From Desulfobacterales bacterium (GTDB taxonomy: Bacteria; Desulfobacterota; Desulfobulbia; Desulfobulbales; BM004): a DNA stretch of 6,162 bases. A model generated the notes under the pieces. That model was given only the letters and a program-made list of their open reading frames with translations. It did not search any database and was not told the origin of the DNA. Position 1 is the stretch's first letter. Every line of letters starts with the position of its first letter. The DNA lies in assembly GCA_012974315.1 (NCBI GenBank), contig JAAXQI010000063.1, forward strand, positions 1 through 6,162, given 5' to 3'. Both the position numbers and the translations under genes were made by a program. Below, piece after piece: positions 6,101 to 6,162 of this stretch.

Positions 6101-6162
6101 AATGAAACTCCCCGCAGCAAGCTACGGGGTATCTCAACAAAGGATATTTCCAATAATAACGC
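6101..6162. repeat. REP/BIME-like palindromic repeat, copy 2 (cut by window edge)
   Basis: All 62 bases are identical to 5891-5952, giving a 210-base period. Identity starts abruptly at AATGAAACTC: the bases just left differ (T at 5890, C at 6100). The window ends inside the right hairpin, so the second half must lie beyond. If the copy is complete, the element should end about 23 bases further on. Confidence 0.85.

Larger units (their letters stand above)
5699..6162. other. 464-bp gene-free region right of mltD
   Basis: No credible protein gene is present. The short frames that cross 5804-6063 on both strands simply translate the palindromic repeats. Contents, left to right: a probable mltD leader/promoter zone (5699 to about 5820); a 12-bp palindrome TAAAAGCTTTTA (5780-5791); the word TTTACAGGA twice (5717-5725, 5788-5796); a small GCTGA/TCAGC dyad (5864-5876) before a T6 run; repeat copy 1 (5891-5975); an 11-bp tandem repeat (6039-6060); a terminator-like hairpin (6057-6079); and repeat copy 2 (6101 to the edge). 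I could not assign a convincing -35/-10 pair to mltD. Confidence 0.6.

Noticed and set aside
5891..6162. CRISPR array
   Set aside because: Only two repeats are present, with a 62-base or longer unit, 148-base separation and internal hairpins. There are no regular 30-40 base spacers and no cas genes.
1..6162. A novel defence, mobile or biosynthetic system
   Set aside because: Every substantial gene belongs to a known housekeeping or cell-envelope family, and there is no uncharacterised multi-gene cassette, recombinase, toxin-antitoxin pair or RNA gene that I can identify. No tRNA or rRNA was recognised either.

Overview
The window reads as ordinary bacterial chromosome of a Gram-negative organism. 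It holds an outer-membrane lipoprotein transglycosylase and the wobble-modification pair cmoA/cmoB. Base composition is moderate, and protein style and gene content (a diverged cmoAB pair, a long TraB-family membrane protein, a five-LysM MltD, REP-like repeats) are compatible with Desulfobacterota (sulfate-reducing 'Deltaproteobacteria'). That assignment is inference from family resemblance only. I found no phage, plasmid, transposase, CRISPR or defence gene.

Layout: all five recognisable genes lie on the minus strand, so transcription runs right to left. At the right edge (5699-6162) is a 464-base gene-free stretch. It carries two copies of a palindromic REP/BIME-like repeat (5891-5975, and 6101-6162 cut by the window edge) and a plus-strand terminator-like hairpin (6057-6079). 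Next comes mltD (5698-3614), a lipoprotein lytic transglycosylase with five LysM modules, the last two produced by a recent 165-bp tandem duplication. A 224-base gap (3390-3613) follows, containing short inverted repeats and a tiny plus-strand ORF behind a perfect Shine-Dalgarno sequence. After that come a TraB/PrgY-family membrane protein (3389-2175), a YhbY-type CRM-domain RNA-binding protein (2085-1756), cmoA (1674-952) and cmoB (933 to the left edge, lacking only about eight C-terminal residues).

How the genes work together: CmoA converts SAM plus prephenate to carboxy-SAM. CmoB uses carboxy-SAM to turn 5-hydroxyuridine-34 of certain tRNAs into 5-oxyacetyluridine (cmo5U), which extends wobble decoding. 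YhbY-type proteins associate with the large ribosomal subunit precursor. The left half is therefore a small translation-related cluster, with the TraB-family gene as its uncharacterised upstream member. The gaps of 89, 81 and 18 bases and the shared strand suggest, but do not prove, co-transcription. MltD is probably a separate unit.

I see no convincing new biological system. The items most worth a second look are the REP/BIME-like repeat pair, the micro-ORF with alternative stems upstream of the TraB gene, and the LysM duplication.
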